A model generated the notes under the pieces. It saw only the letters and a program-made list of their open reading frames with translations, was not told the DNA's origin and made no database searches. A DNA stretch of 64,000 nt from Diphasiastrum complanatum (lineage: Eukaryota; Streptophyta; Lycopodiopsida; Lycopodiales; Lycopodiaceae), in assembly GCA_029204225.1 (NCBI GenBank), contig CM055096.1, forward strand, positions 28,533,995 through 28,597,994, written 5' to 3'. Shown in pieces: positions 33,002 through 47,513 of this stretch. The stretch's first letter is position 1; every line of letters starts with the position of its first letter. The position numbers and the translations under genes were made by a program.

Positions 33002-33130
33002 ATACTCTGCGAGATTGTTGCTTTGTTATACTTGTACAGTATCTCAATTCGCCTTATGGCCTTTACGCTGTCTACATGCATTCCTTTGTACTCTGATGGG
33101 TTTTCCCATCTTTTATTAATAAAAACAGGA

Positions 33131-35013
<1,883 letters not shown>

Positions 35014-35478
35014 TGTAAAACTTTAAAAGTAGAATGGTTTAGTACAATGCCTTTGCAAAAATTTAGAAGTTATTATTTAGCAGCAATCTCAACGTGCATT
35101 GAGATGCAAGAGGAAGGCATAAAATACAACTGGGTAGAATATGTAACCGAGCCATTAAAGAGGAAAATGAATGATGCCCAAGAGTCACTCATTAAAAAAT
35201 ATATGCTATTGGCAACATTAAATTATAGAAAAATTTACAAAGGTGGAAAACAAAAGGTGCCAAAAGAGTAGTTGTAGATTAGGACGAGACCCAAAGTTGA
35301 GGGGCTAGAGAAACTGGTAGCAATCATAGAGGGTTTGCATAGAGGACAGCCCAATGAAGGGTGCGTGGTTTTTGAGATAGGGCAATTCTTTGTAGATGTA
35401 GTAAGAATGATATTTGCCATAACAACTAAGGAAAATTTGGGGTTAATGGAGGAAATACATTATTCATATGGAAAATGA
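35014..35478 (+). pseudogene. Unidentified pseudogene with two close in-frame stops
   Basis: One frame runs about 155 codons with only two stops, TAG TTG TAG at 35269-35277. Before them: PLQKFRSYYLAAISTCIEMQ and KYNWVEYVTEPLKRKMNDAQ. After them: VEGLEKLVAIIEGLHRGQPN, CVVFEIGQFFVDVVRMIFAI and NLGLMEEIHY, then TGA at about 35476. Composition and lack of stops suggest a real former protein, mostly helical. I do not recognise the family. It directly precedes the dispersed repeat at 35530, so it may be the coding part of that element. Confidence 0.4.
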
Positions 35479-35529
35479 ATGTAATAACATATGGTTCCAT
35501 GCCACAAGCATTTCTCTATATTTTCTGAT

Positions 35530-36760
35530 CATTCTTAATGTGTCAAGCGCTTGTGGTGTGGGACCATACGTTATGACACTCATTTTCCATATGTGGTATG
35601 ACTTGCACTTGGGTCCATGTCATGTGCCATGAGTGGACCCTGTTAAGATGCCAATGTATAGTATGAGCTTATTTTGGATATTGAGGTGTAATTCTTCTAC
35701 TTTGAAGTTCTTTAAATCGAACAACATTCTTAAAAAAATTACATTATAGCTTTCCTTTAAATTAACTTTCAACATGTCACACATCAACTTTGACTAGAAC
35801 CTTCTAGGGTTGCTAATTTTATCTAATTGACTTAATAAAGTTCAAGGTAATGCATAAGGCTTCAATTCATGCCATGTATTTGTCACTAAACACACGTTAA
35901 TAATGATCAAATATCTTTTAATGTAATTTTTTTAACATTTATGGGCGATTAAATTGAAGGCCCCATTTGATCATTTAGAAAGCACAAAAGATTAACTCTA
36001 GAAAGACTCTTTTCATAATTATCGACATATATCCTCGTGCATTGGCCAAAGTCATGCTCAACTCAAAGCATTTCACAAAAACGCATAAAGCATAGAACTA
36101 TTGTGAATTTAATAGGATGCATGAAAGATCTTTAATTAATCCCATTGTTATTGCAAAAATACTATAGTTATCCCATTTGGCATCCCAATTTCATTGTTGA
36201 TGCGATAAGGACTATGTACATAGACATTAAGGCATTTCTTTTAATGAAATCATCTTACATTTCTAATGTTGTATGCAACTTGCCATCCTTTAAGCACATG
36301 TGTGGATCATGAGCTGTTGCTATAATTCAAAATTGAAGATGAAGTATTGAAAATGTGGGCCTCATTCTCCACTTTGAGAAGGTATATTGATCAACATATG
36401 CGTATGCTTTAGTAGAAGGTACACAAGCCTACAAAAATTCCTTCACTAAGTAAATTGAAATCATTCACAAAAATAAAGTCTCGCTTTCTATATTCAACAA
36501 TAGTTATCAAACGAAGTCATCTCAATCTAAAAGGTCAAACTAGCCTTTAACTTCATTCTTCTATGTAACACTCTTACTTGAATTTTATGTTGTTCATTAT
36601 GCATATATTTGGCAAAGTTAACACGTCATTGATTTTTCTCTAAATGTATGATGTTTTCACTATATAAATGTTCATCATTAAAGTATATGATATGATGAGC
36701 TACTAGTTATAAGATTTTATGGTGGTTAATTGTAGCATTACGCTACTTAGGATAGTGTAA
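35530..36760 (+). repeat. AT-rich dispersed repeat, copy A
   Basis: Its part from about 35690 to 36750 is present inverted at 39780-40852, and its start (35538-35700) recurs directly at about 42143-42312. Example of a shared core: ggcctcattctccactttga at about 36360. No LTR ends or target duplication seen. Nature unknown; a non-autonomous DNA element or LTR-element relic is possible. Confidence 0.65.
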
Positions 36761-37046
36761 TCATTAGAGAAAATATGGGCCCAAAGAGGGCCCTTTAAGA
36801 AATGCCATGTAGGAGAGAGAAAAATAACTATAAAGTAATTATAATATCATTTTCTAACTTCTTTACGCATCTGCCTGTACTACTTTCCATGTAAATGAAT
36901 GCACCTTAGTTTAGTCACATCAAACTTCACTGGTGCTTAACCATAGTTAAAATATAATTTTCAAAATGCTGAAATATTCCCTCCCAATAGTTGGGAACAC
37001 TCAAAAATTTGAATTAGGAGTGATATTTCTAAAACAAGGCCTACGC

Positions 37047-37131
37047 CATCTCTATCTCCAGGGTCAAACAAGTGTTTAGTGCCATCTCTATCTCCACTAG
37101 GGTCGAACAAGTGTTTAGCGCCATCTCCATG
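37047..37131. repeat. Two-unit tandem repeat at copia edge
   Basis: gccatctctatctcca...caagtgttta repeats with units of 36 and 39 bp, plus a partial third unit, immediately left of the copia fragment. Confidence 0.7.
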
Positions 37132-38640
37132 AATCTTCAAGGAGCGTGCAAAAAAGGAGACTGGAAGGACGATCAAGGCCCTAAGGTCAGACAATGGTGG
37201 AGAATACATCTCTATCGAGTTTAAGGAGTACTGCCAAAGCCAAGGCATTAAGCAGCAATTCATCACTCTTTACAGTCCTCAGTCTAATGTCTTAGTCGAG
37301 AGGAAGAACTGCATCCTGGTTGAATTAGCCAAATGTATACTAGCGCATGCGTCGCTGCCCAAGAGATTCTGGGCTGAAGCTGTCTCCACTACAGCTTACA
37401 TCCGAAACAGATGTTCGACCAAGGCCCTCTCAGGCAAGACACCCCAAGAGGTGTGGACAAGCTCTAAGCCTTCTGTGAAGAACCTAAGAGCGTTTGGATG
37501 CGTTGCCTACGTGCAGATCCCAAAAGACACGAGGAAGAAATTGGACTTCCAAGGTCTCAAGACCATCCTGATTGGATATATTTCATCTGATAATACATAC
37601 AAGCTGTATGATCCTGATATCCAACAAATCTTGTATAGTCGGGATACAATCTTTATCGAGGATCAGTTCGTCGACATCAAAGACAAGGATATTGCTCCGG
37701 GAGAACCTTCATCACCTGGCTATTGACACGATGGTCCGAGCTTCTGGCTCAGGCGTATCCATTGTTGACCCACTTTTTGATAGCGAATCAGACGAAGACG
37801 TTGCTGCTACCCAGCAACAAGTCCCAGGAGTGGTTCATCAGTCAAATCCTCCTAGAAGATCAAGCCGAGTGTGCACACAGCCCACAAGGTATACTCCTGA
37901 GTCTGCATATCTCTTGATACAGGAACCAACAATAGTAGAAGAGGCACTCAGCCAACCAAACTCTGACCTCTGGAGAGGAGCTATGGATAGAGAGTTTTCC
38001 TCTCTGATCAAGAACCAAACGTGGTCACTAGTCGAAGCTCCTATTGGCTGCAGTATCATTGATTGCAAATGGATCTTCAAGATTAAATACAATGCCAATG
38101 GAGCAATTGATCGAAGGAAGGCAAGACTGGTAGCACGAGGATTCACTCAGATCCCCAACGTCGACTACAACGAGACTTTTAGTCCAATAGTCAAGCATTC
38201 GTCGATCCGGGCACTCATGTCTTATGTTGCAGCTGCCGACCTCGAAGTACATTAACTTGATGTACATACAACCTATCTAAATGGAGTTATACAAGAAGAC
38301 ATCTACACGATCTAGCCCGAAGGATATGTTCTGGAAGGTATGAAGAATGATGTTTGTAAACTTCACAAAGCACTTTACGGCTTGAAACAGTTTGCCAGAG
38401 CTTGGTTTCAGAGGATCAACACATTCCTCATCGAACAAGGATTCAAATCAAGCACTGCTGATTGCAACGTCTATTCCAAGTCAGTGCAGCAATCTTTTAT
38501 TATCATCACTTTATATGTGGATGATATGTTGCTCTTTAGCGACAATACCAATTACCCATTGGAAGGCTCTCATAAGAGTCATGAGATATATTCGAGCTAC
38601 CATGGACGAGTGCATCTTTGACATTCAACTTTGACACCTA
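37132..38640 (+). mobile_element. Ty1/copia fragment (family C1), + strand: integrase end and RT
   Basis: Integrase C-terminal half (LRSDNGGEYISIEFKEYCQ; LPKRFWAEAVSTTAYIRNRC; NLRAFGCVAYVQIPKDTRKK) open to TGA at 37724. A one-base shift then leads into the RT frame (WRGAMDREFSSLIKNQTW; DCKWIFKIKYNANGAIDRRK; LVARGFTQIPNVDYNETFSP), with stops at 38253 and about 38312. RT continues to YGLKQFARAWFQRINTF and the catalytic LYVDDMLLFSDN. It then jumps to HWKALIRVMRYIRATM, which belongs just before RNase H, so an internal deletion joins the two. The same family is at 47514-49610 on the - strand. Confidence 0.85.
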
Positions 38641-38842
38641 TCTTCCTCACATACTAACTCACACCGTGTTGTGTTGTGGGATGATACCAGGTACCCACTG
38701 GATGTCTTGAAATAAGTTTTGCTTTACGGTGCTTTTTGTATTGTATTTTGCTTTTTAACTATATACTTTATCTTGTTGGCTTATGAATAAAGGTTTCAAA
38801 GGGTTTGATCTTGCTTTAGCAAGAGGAACTATGTGTATGCTT

Positions 38843-38848
<6 letters not shown>

Positions 38849-38933
<85 letters not shown>
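38849..38933. repeat. (CT)n microsatellite
   Basis: About 42 uninterrupted CT units. Confidence 0.97.
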
Positions 38934-38935
<2 letters not shown>

Positions 38936-39636
38936 GAATAGTACCTTGCTATTACCCACCACATTATGTTACATACGTGGTGCTGGAGGACTCATAGGTC
39001 ATGATTCCTAAAGGTCATGATTCTTGAGCATCTCATTTTCAAATTCTCAAATTTGTAGATTTTTCTTCGCACTCCTTTGATATTTTCCTTGATTCCTCTT
39101 CCAAATAATGTATTCTTTGCATTGAATGTGCATTCTCATAGAGCATCAAATTCTCATAGTAACCCAAAAGGCCATTTTTGTCATTACACATATAGATTAT
39201 TAACTGACTCACCGAATGAAAATCTGGATGTTGCAATGAACATGGATCAATAGGATACAATGTTTCTGATGACCATATATCTACATGCTTTAGGTTTTTA
39301 CCCTGTATCGGACCATATCAAAAGTTGACAATTTTGGTTGCTTTGAATTTCTTGTCTTGAGCAAAGCATGTTCTGGTGACAGATCCACATGAAGATGATA
39401 AAGCTTTGCCCTACGATAATCTTCAATTATGGGTCTCAATTTTTCTCTTTAACAATGTCTCATAGTTCTTTTTTCGATTGATATATTTTTCCTATTGAAT
39501 TTCCACAAAAAAATTATTTGTCACACTTTCCAATTTGCTTGCCTCACCCAAAACACTATCACTCATTATAGCCATTTTGTTGGATTCAATGATTTGATAA
39601 AAATTGCTTATTAATTTGGCTTTGACATTCATCCAC

Positions 39637-39844
39637 ACATGCATGTGATTTTGATGCTTTTTATTACAATATTTTAATGAGTTGAATGCTTTAATTAACC
39701 GTCCTTATAACATCTTATATTGAATAGCTCTTCATATCAGATGTTATAAAGAGCTATTCAACATAAGATGTTATAACAATGGCTAATTGTAGCATTAGGC
39801 TAATTAAAACAACGTAATAAAAAGCGTCAAAATCACATGCATGT
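39637..39844. repeat. 208-bp foldback (inverted repeat)
   Basis: Arms of about 95 bp face each other around a 16-nt loop at 39733-39748. The innermost 28 bp (39705-39732 and 39749-39776) pair with one mismatch. The outer ends read acatgcatgtgattttg and its complement. It could be a MITE-like element or the turn of a larger palindrome, since inverted repeat copy B begins at its right edge. Confidence 0.8.
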
Positions 39845-40852
39845 AGCAGTTTCCATAATAATTGTAAATATTTATATGATCAAAACATTATACATTTAGA
39901 GGGAAGTCAATGACTTATCTAAACTTTGCCAAAAAAGTATAAAAGTCATGTAAACTTCAAGTCGGGACATTACACAAAAGAGTAGAGTTACGTAAAGACT
40001 AGTTCGACCTTTAAATTGATATGACTTTGTTTGATAACTATTGTTAGCTAAAGTGAAAGAGACTTCTTTTTTGTAGAAACTTTCTCGATTTACTTAGTAA
40101 AAACATTTAGTAAGCTTGTGTACCTTGTGCTAAAGCATGTGCATATATTGATCAATATACCTTCTCAAAGTGGAGAATGAGGCCCAATATTTTCAAAACT
40201 CCATCTTTTGTGCTAAAGGGATGATTAATCATAATCACACAAAGTACATCGATACCTCTTTATAATATGTCCACACGTGTGCTTAAAGGATGGAAAATTG
40301 CATGCAACATTGGCATGAAAAGACCTCACTATCTACGTATGTAGTTGTCAGTCCTTTTCATAATCAATGATGAAAATTAAAGTGACAACTATAATACTCT
40401 AGCAATAACAATGGAAACTATAAAAATACCTAGTGCATACCATGAAAGTTGACTTTATATGTTTTTTTTGAAATGCTTTGAGCTAACCATGACCTAGACC
40501 AATGCACAAGGAAATTTGATAATCATTAAAAGATGAGCTTTTTTGGAATAATTTTTTTGTGTTTTCTAAATGGTTAAAATGGGCCCCTTCACAATTTAAT
40601 TGCCCATAAATGTTAATAAAATACATCAAAAGAAATTATATCATAATTAATGTGTGCTTAGTGAGAAACACATGACATATTTAAAGTCTTACGCATTAGC
40701 CTAAACTATATTAAGTCAACTAGATAAGAATATCAACCCTAGAAGGTTCTAGTCAATTTTGATGTGTGACATGCCGAAAATTAATTAAATGGAAAATAGT
40801 AGCGTATTCATTTTAAGAATGTTGTTTAACATAAAGAGCTTCAAATTTGAAA
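39780..40852 (-). repeat. AT-rich dispersed repeat, inverted copy B
   Basis: Reverse complement of about 35690-36750, with matching blocks such as ttgatcaatataccttctca at 40157 and ttttaagaatgttgtttaac near 40812. Together with copy A it forms a long imperfect inverted repeat with a spacer of about 3 kb holding the copia fragment. Confidence 0.7.
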
Positions 40853-41768
40853 CCAGGGCAACCAGTTTAAAAAAAAAAAAAAAAACTCCCTGCCTCACCC
40901 TGACGCGTGCCAGCACCCGTCAGGGTGCTGAAAATAAGAGGAGCCGTCTTCAAGTAGGATTCCAAAAAGCTTTTTGTAGTAGATGAAAATAGCTTTGAAA
41001 ACTTTCAAAAAAACAATAAACAAGTTGTTTAGCCCTAGAAGTCATTTCTACAAATTTCAACATAAGGAAGAAGGAAAAAACAATGTTCAAAGATTGTTGT
41101 TATGGTGCAATTGACTCTCCTTTGGATTTCAACTTTGGAATACTCTTGAAAGCTTATTGAAATTTGATCTTATAATAATATTTAATAAGGCTCTAATTCC
41201 AAGTGAAGAAATTAGCGCAAGGTGTTGTTAAATGATGTTTGATGACAAACAATAAACAATCTAAAAACCTAGACTTGATTGCTCGAAACAAGTTCAACAA
41301 AGCATTCAAGACCAAGATGGGGATTAAATAACAAGATGAGAGCATATATTGAACATCAGTACATCAGAATTAGACAAAAATGATAGAGATCCCTTAACTT
41401 ATTTCTATCACATAGGCACCATACAAAGATATATGAACATCTAGTCACAACTTCTTACTAGCTTGAAGGACAATGTTGCTTGGCTTGGTTGGATATTCTA
41501 AGAGTGGAAAGAACTCCTATTTATAGCTTTGACAAGGATTGATGATGTGAAATACATATAGGGGAAGGTCGATTTTGGCCACTTGTGACTTTTTTTCAAA
41601 AGTGGCAATAGGTCTTCGTATCTGCAAAAATACAAAGGAATCGCCCACAGGCAGAAAACCACCTCAGGTCACAACTGCCACATAACCGTTTTAGCCGAAC
41701 AAGACACAAAGGCGAATACCTCGAAGGTCAAATGTAAATTTTCCAACAAGTCTCATGGTGTTAGCATC

Positions 41769-42082
<314 letters not shown>

Positions 42083-42139
42083 CTACACACTCATTTATCA
42101 TTTCAATTTCTTGGGCAATCTAGGCATGTGTTGCATGGC

Positions 42140-42320
42140 ATTTCATATTCTCGATGTGTCAAGTGCGTGCGGTGTCGAACCACAATTTATTCCAAATATT
42201 CCATATGTGGTATGACTTGCACTTGTCCACGTCAAGTGCCATGGTGGGTGGGTGGGCCTTATGAAGATTCCAATGTAAAACAAGAGCTTATTTTAACTAT
42301 TGAGGTGTAATTTTTTCACA
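42140..42320 (+). repeat. AT-rich dispersed repeat, partial copy C
   Basis: Shares with 35538-35700 the blocks tgtggtatgacttgcacttg, cttattttggatattgag-like and gaggtgtaatt. Same orientation as copy A. It begins about 60 bp after the GA microsatellite. Confidence 0.7.
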
Positions 42321-42599
42321 TATTGAATTCTCATTCTTGAGCTAGTTTGAAAGTAGAGTTGAAGTTTAAATGTTTTTTGAAAGATCGTTTGTAGCTTATA
42401 TTCTTCTTATGACTTCCTATGAGTTTTCTACATGCATTATTTTAAGTCAAATTACATTATATGAAAGCTAGATTTTGTTGTGATGTTTCTACCTCAAGAT
42501 CTATCACCATTTCTAGTCAAATAGGACTTGTGTTGGAGGGAAATGATAGGTTGAACTCATCAAATTAGTCAAATTGAAAAACAAGAATGGAACAATGAA

Positions 42600-43300
42600 T
42601 TCATCAGGTATGTCCACTCACATCAGTTAAAGATGAATCTTAGATTTCAAAGAACAAAATCCAATCAAACCATAAGCAGTCAAAACATAGAGGTTTCCAG
42701 TTACACTAACAAGATTCACCATAGCTAGTTGCCAAGACTAGACCTACTAATCTTGATTTTGAGCCGCCAGACTATTCAAAAGGTAAGGCCCAAGCAACTC
42801 TTACATTGTTGGTTCAAGGACTATCAAAGAATAACCAAAACAAAAAGCAAACTTTGAAACCAATGAGGTTTAGTGAAGAGAAATTCTCCACCAAAAAATG
42901 TCTCTTTATAACGTTAAGATTGATGAGTGGAAAGCCAAGGGTAATAAATTAGACATCAATACTGAGTTGATGACCTCCCATTAGGCAGAATTCTGTTGAA
43001 GAATCCAAGATCTTTTGATTACGAGATGGATGAAGTAATGCTAGGGATTCCAGGAGCCATAAGAGAGACAAGCGAGAGTACCTCCCAAGGACCAATGTTT
43101 ATAAAAGACATGTGCAAATGAAAGGGATAGATTTGGCCAAAGTGAGAGAAAGTAGTCACATCATTTTGGTGGAGAGGATGTTGAATGTGGTGAGCTACAA
43201 GATATAAGGCTCTTCTGTGCAAATACCATGATTTTTTTTTGCATAAAATTATGTTAAGGGAATGATATTGCCAGATGTGGTAGTACATATCATTTCCCTT
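42600..43300 (+). other. Unidentified weak coding-like stretch
   Basis: Scattered protein-like pieces in changing frames: KQTLKPMRFSEEKFSTKKCL near 42850 and DLAKVRESSHIILVERMLNV near 43130. Heavily interrupted. Family unknown; it follows repeat copy C. Confidence 0.15.
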
Positions 43301-44232
43301 TGTAGTTGGTTTTCTCGCCTACCTTCAAACCCTATTTTCTAGATCCACACAATAGCAATGCAAATAAGATAGAAAAGTATTCTTTCACTATTAAATAAAA
43401 TATGATGTGCTCATCAGTTTGGACTTACACAAATAGGGTGCCAGAGCCCTCACACTTATTCTCCTATCTATTTTGATCTCTTTATAATGTGGACATCCTT
43501 GATTGATGGTACAAAACCAACACTTAGTACGTCATATAGCTCTAACCGACACTACCCTAAGTTGATTTGTACGAGATTGTCTTCATCCACCTTCAAACCC
43601 TATTTCCAAGATCCAAGCAAAGACAAGCAAATAGGGTAAGAAGTAATTTGTCCTTTCATGTTATGCGGTAATTCAATCCCAAGGGAGCAATGACTATTCA
43701 AAAAGTATCAAGCAAGCTTATGATGAAATCCTAACCTCTAACAAGCATTAACCCTAATTCTCCAAAGATCAAGCTTACTTTATGTCTCTCTCATTTCTCA
43801 CACAAAGATAGCAATAACAAGCAAATCCGACAAAAAAACAAATGCAATATATAAAAGGATAGCAATAAACATGAGAGAAATGGAAGAGGAGGAGAAGCAA
43901 GCACATCCAATGCCAAAATGGTAGACTCTCCACTTTTTTTTGTTGAATATGAAAAAATGTAGTGTGCCACTAATAATAGTGGAGAGTGGGCATTTGGACC
44001 CATTGACTATTGGCCGATTTCTACCTCCCTTATTAAAATTGGTGGGAGCACCCTTTATTAGCTTAATTTTTAGGCCTTTAATTGATTGAACTCCTACAAT
44101 GGCCTTAAAATCACTTTTATTTCTAACTATTCACTGGAATACTTATGTGATCACTTGGTTGGACTTATACATGCATGGTGCCAGAGCCCTCACACTTATT
44201 CCTCTTATCTAAAATCTATCAAATATATATAT
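43300..44232. other. No gene recognised
   Basis: AT-rich with no supported feature. A segment with ccctcacacttattc occurs at about 43450 and again at 44189, hinting at a small duplication. Confidence 0.4.
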
Positions 44233-45290
44233 TGTTGGATTATTCTCCTTCTTACTAATCGACTAATCGGTTTTAATCCTCATCCATTATTTATCCAGTT
44301 CAACATATTTTCCCATGCTTTTCCAGTCTGCAGAATTGCAAGTGTTTTTACAGTCTGTAGAAATACGTGGAGTTCGGCAACAGTGTCGGGTTTTTCTCTC
44401 TCCCTACAAAACTCGACAATTTTGCCATTTAGCCACAATCAGCCGACATTGTGAAAAATACAAGTAAAAATTACAGTGTCGGCTTTTTCGCTTTTTCACT
44501 TTTCGGGTTTTCTCTCACTTCAGTTTTTTCAAAAAATGACAAATGCCCTAAAAGTCAAGGAAATGACTTTAGTGAAGGACTGTCGTGTTTTTCGCATTTT
44601 TCGCCTATGGCAATTTATGTTCATTTATGCAAAGTGACCATTATATTCATTTATGCAAACAAACTATTTATGGCAATTTTGTCACCGCTTATCAGTAATC
44701 AATTTCTGAGAAGGAACTGGATGAATGCCATCGAGCTCCAGCCAACTGGTAATCGCATTTGACGACCTAACTACTTAGAATAAATCGGCTGTTCATACAT
44801 CTCATTATCAAAAAAAAAAAAACAAGTAACGAAGTGAAGTAACATGTTGTGAATCATGAAGGAGTTGAGTGTTATTACACGACGCTTCTTGCACTCTTAT
44901 CAAGCAGATCGTTCACAACCAGAAAGTATTGTAGTTAGCTCTCTATCAAGCTTTCAAGCTTGAACTCTCTTGAGCATTTTAGCTCAGTCTTTTAGAGATT
45001 TATTTTAGAATTGCTATTGTGCTACTGCTTATTAGCATAGTCGCTTATTTTGGACTTATTCTCAGTTACTCAGATAGAGTGCGCGGGTTCTATCTGCTAT
45101 TGTCTTCCGCTCATTAGCATTTAATCTTGTTTTTCTGAATCAATACTATTTCCTTGTTGCGTTCAGTATGTGTCAGAGTGCATGCATCTCTGTATTGCTT
45201 TTGTAACTGATAGAAATTGTCTAAGAATTCAATACTTTATGTTTGTCTACGTAATCACTTAGTATCTAGCAATTTCAAAGTTAGTTGCTA
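44233..45290 (+). repeat. Copia (family C2) 5' LTR, approximate right edge
   Basis: Starts TGTTGGATTATTCTCC, matching the 3' LTR start at 46897. Homology to the 3' LTR can be followed to about 45050, where the 3' copy is cut off. Relative to the 3' LTR it carries about 190 extra bp (about 44284-44480). It contains ctctctatcaagctttcaag in both copies. The right end is inferred from where coding-like sequence begins. Confidence 0.65.
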
Positions 45291-46889
45291 AAGATTGAAC
45301 GTGATTATCATCACTACTGCTTTGTTCAATTTTTTTATAGGCGTAGTCATGCAGTTTGGACAAGTACCAAACATTCTCTATCAAACTTACGGGTTTTTGG
45401 ATGTACTGCTTTTGCGCAGATTCGTCGTAATCTCAGGAAGAAGCTCGACTTTCAAAGTATCAAATGTATTTTCATTAGCTACACTACTTCAGATCAAGCC
45501 TACAAGTTGTTCGATCCTATCAAGTCAAAGATATTCACTAGCTGGGATGTCATCTTCATTGAAGATTAGTTTCAAGACCTCAAGGGAAAAGGCACAACCC
45601 ATCTGGCCAACTTGTCAGCTTCGCTTGACATATTGAACCTTCAGGTTCCTCAGTCGACTATACCCATTGAAGGCCCGAGCTCTTCTACTCTCCTCGAACA
45701 ACCTACCAGCGGCGAATCAGAGGAAGATGATGTCATAGTCCAGCGACTACAGTATGATGAAAGTGATCAACTTCGCTTGCCCAGCATGGTTTCAAAGGAT
45801 CAATACTTTACTTATTGATCAAGGCTACACACCTAGCTCTTCAGATTCAAATGTATTTCAAGACAACGCAATAGTCTTTTATCATTATCACTTTGTATGT
45901 GGACGACACATTGCTCTTCAACAACAGTATCAATATGATAAAAGAAGACAAGTCAATGCTATCTTCTGAATTCGACATGACCGATCTGGGTGAAGCTCAT
46001 TTCTGCCTTTGTATTTAAATCCACGGAGACTGAAAATAGAAGTTGGTCTACATTACTCAACAGAGGTACATCTACAATATGTTAGTCAGATATAATATGA
46101 TTATTTGCAAATTAGCTCTCTCACCAATGGAACCAGGTCTCAAATTGTCAAAGGACCAATGTCCCCAAACAATTCATGAGAAGCAGCAGATGCGTGAGTA
46201 TTCTTACCATTCTATTATAGGATTTCTTATGTACGCAATGATCTGTACCAGGCCATACATAGCTTTTACAGTAAGCTCTCTCAGTCAGTTTATGACTAAC
46301 CCTGGTGTAACACATTGAAAGGGCCTTATCAGAGTCATGAGATATCCTTGAGCTACTATGGACTTTTGCATTTGTTATGGAGTGGAACGACAAACTCAAT
46401 TTACTCAGTGAGTACACAGATGCAAGTTGGGCAGGAGATGTAGACACTCGTAAATCCACCTTTGGATTTACATTCTTTCTCAACAATGGTCCTATTTCTC
46501 AGAACAGTCGCAAGCAATCTTTGACAGCTCTATCTTCCACTGAGTCAGAGTATATCGCAGTCTCTCAAGCTACAAAGAAAACAATTTGGTTGAGAAACTT
46601 ACTTTCAGATATCAGTCTGAATCAATATGCTCCGACATTATTATTTTGTGATAGTCAAAGTGCCATTGCCTTATCAGCCAACCCTACATTTCATTCTAGG
46701 AGTAAGCACATTGAACTTACGTATCACTATGTCAAAAGAAAAGTTCTCAACGAAGAGGTCAGATTGCAGTACTGTAGAACGCAAGATATGACAGCAGATA
46801 TTTTTACCAAAGCATTAAGCTTGGAAGCACACAGAAGGTTTTGTTTTGTACTAAGTTTGAAGGTCAAGGCATTCAAGGATTCAGATTAA
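45291..46889 (+). mobile_element. Copia (family C2) internal region, deleted and frameshifted
   Basis: Integrase tail (WTSTKHSLSNLRVFGCTAFA; YKLFDPIKSKIFTSWDVIFI) starts almost directly after the LTR, so gag, protease and most integrase are gone. A second jump joins a linker to RT (PAWFQRINTLLIDQGYTPSS). YITQQRYIYNMLVRYNM and GFLMYAMICTRPYIAFTVSS follow. RNase H at 46377-46889 is open for 170 codons: [59 protein letters not shown] and MTADIFTKAL. No primer-binding site seen. Confidence 0.8.
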
Positions 46890-46896
46890 GGGGGAG
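46888..46896 (+). other. Polypurine tract of copia C2
   Basis: AAGGGGGAG immediately before the 3' LTR start TGTTGGAT; it primes plus-strand cDNA. It overlaps the end of the RNase H frame. Confidence 0.85.
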
Positions 46897-47513
46897 TGTT
46901 GGATCATTCTCCTTCTTACTAATCGACTAATCGATTTTAACCCTCAGTCGGCTTTTTCACGCTTTTCGGGTTTTCTCTCACTTCGGTCTATTTGCAAAAT
47001 GACAAATGCCCTAAAAGTCAAGGAAAGGACTTTAGCAAAGGACTATCACATTTTTCGCATTATTCGCTTGTGGCAATTTACATTCATTTTTGCAGAGTGA
47101 CAGTTATATTCATTTATGCAGACAAACTGTTTATGGCAAATTTGTCGTTGCTTATCAGTAATCAATTTTTGAGAAGGAATTGGATGAATGCCAGCGAGCT
47201 CCAGCCAACTGGCAATCGCACGACCTAACTACTTAGTATAAATCAGCTGTTCATACATCTCATTATCAATAAAGAAAAAAAACAAGTCACGAAGTAAAGT
47301 AACATGTTGTGAATCGTGAAGGAGTTGAGTGTTATGACATGATGCTTCTTGCGCTCTTATCAAATAGGTTGTTCACAACCAGAAAGTATTGTAGTTAGCT
47401 CTCTATCAAGCTTTCAAGCTTGAACTCTCTTGAGCATTTTAGCTCAGTCTTTTAGAGATTTATTTTAGAGTTGCTATTGCGCTACTGTTTATCAGCATAG
47501 TCGCTTATTTTGA
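46897..47513 (+). repeat. Copia (family C2) 3' LTR, truncated
   Basis: Homologous to 44233-45050. Stops at tcgcttattttgag, where the - strand copia C1 copy begins in its RT (VARGFTQ). The missing right end means no target duplication can be read. Confidence 0.78.

Larger units (their letters stand above)
29640..33130 (+). mobile_element. LINE with N-terminal zinc finger, RT and restriction-like endonuclease (R2/Utopia-like layout)
   Basis: Nearly full-length but broken. Order: N-terminal CCHC finger, a CLP.PRGG block and RFMSGDW linker, RT, the GGVGL...APAAFMGSW block, then a zinc-binding motif and an endonuclease-like region. This is the layout of site-specific LINEs with a restriction-like endonuclease, which cut the target and reverse-transcribe in place. 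There is no AP endonuclease. The reading frame changes at least four times and has stops at 31675 and 31831. The 3' end is near 33130 after ttattaataaaaacagg. Coding sequence is GC-richer than its flanks. Confidence 0.78.
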
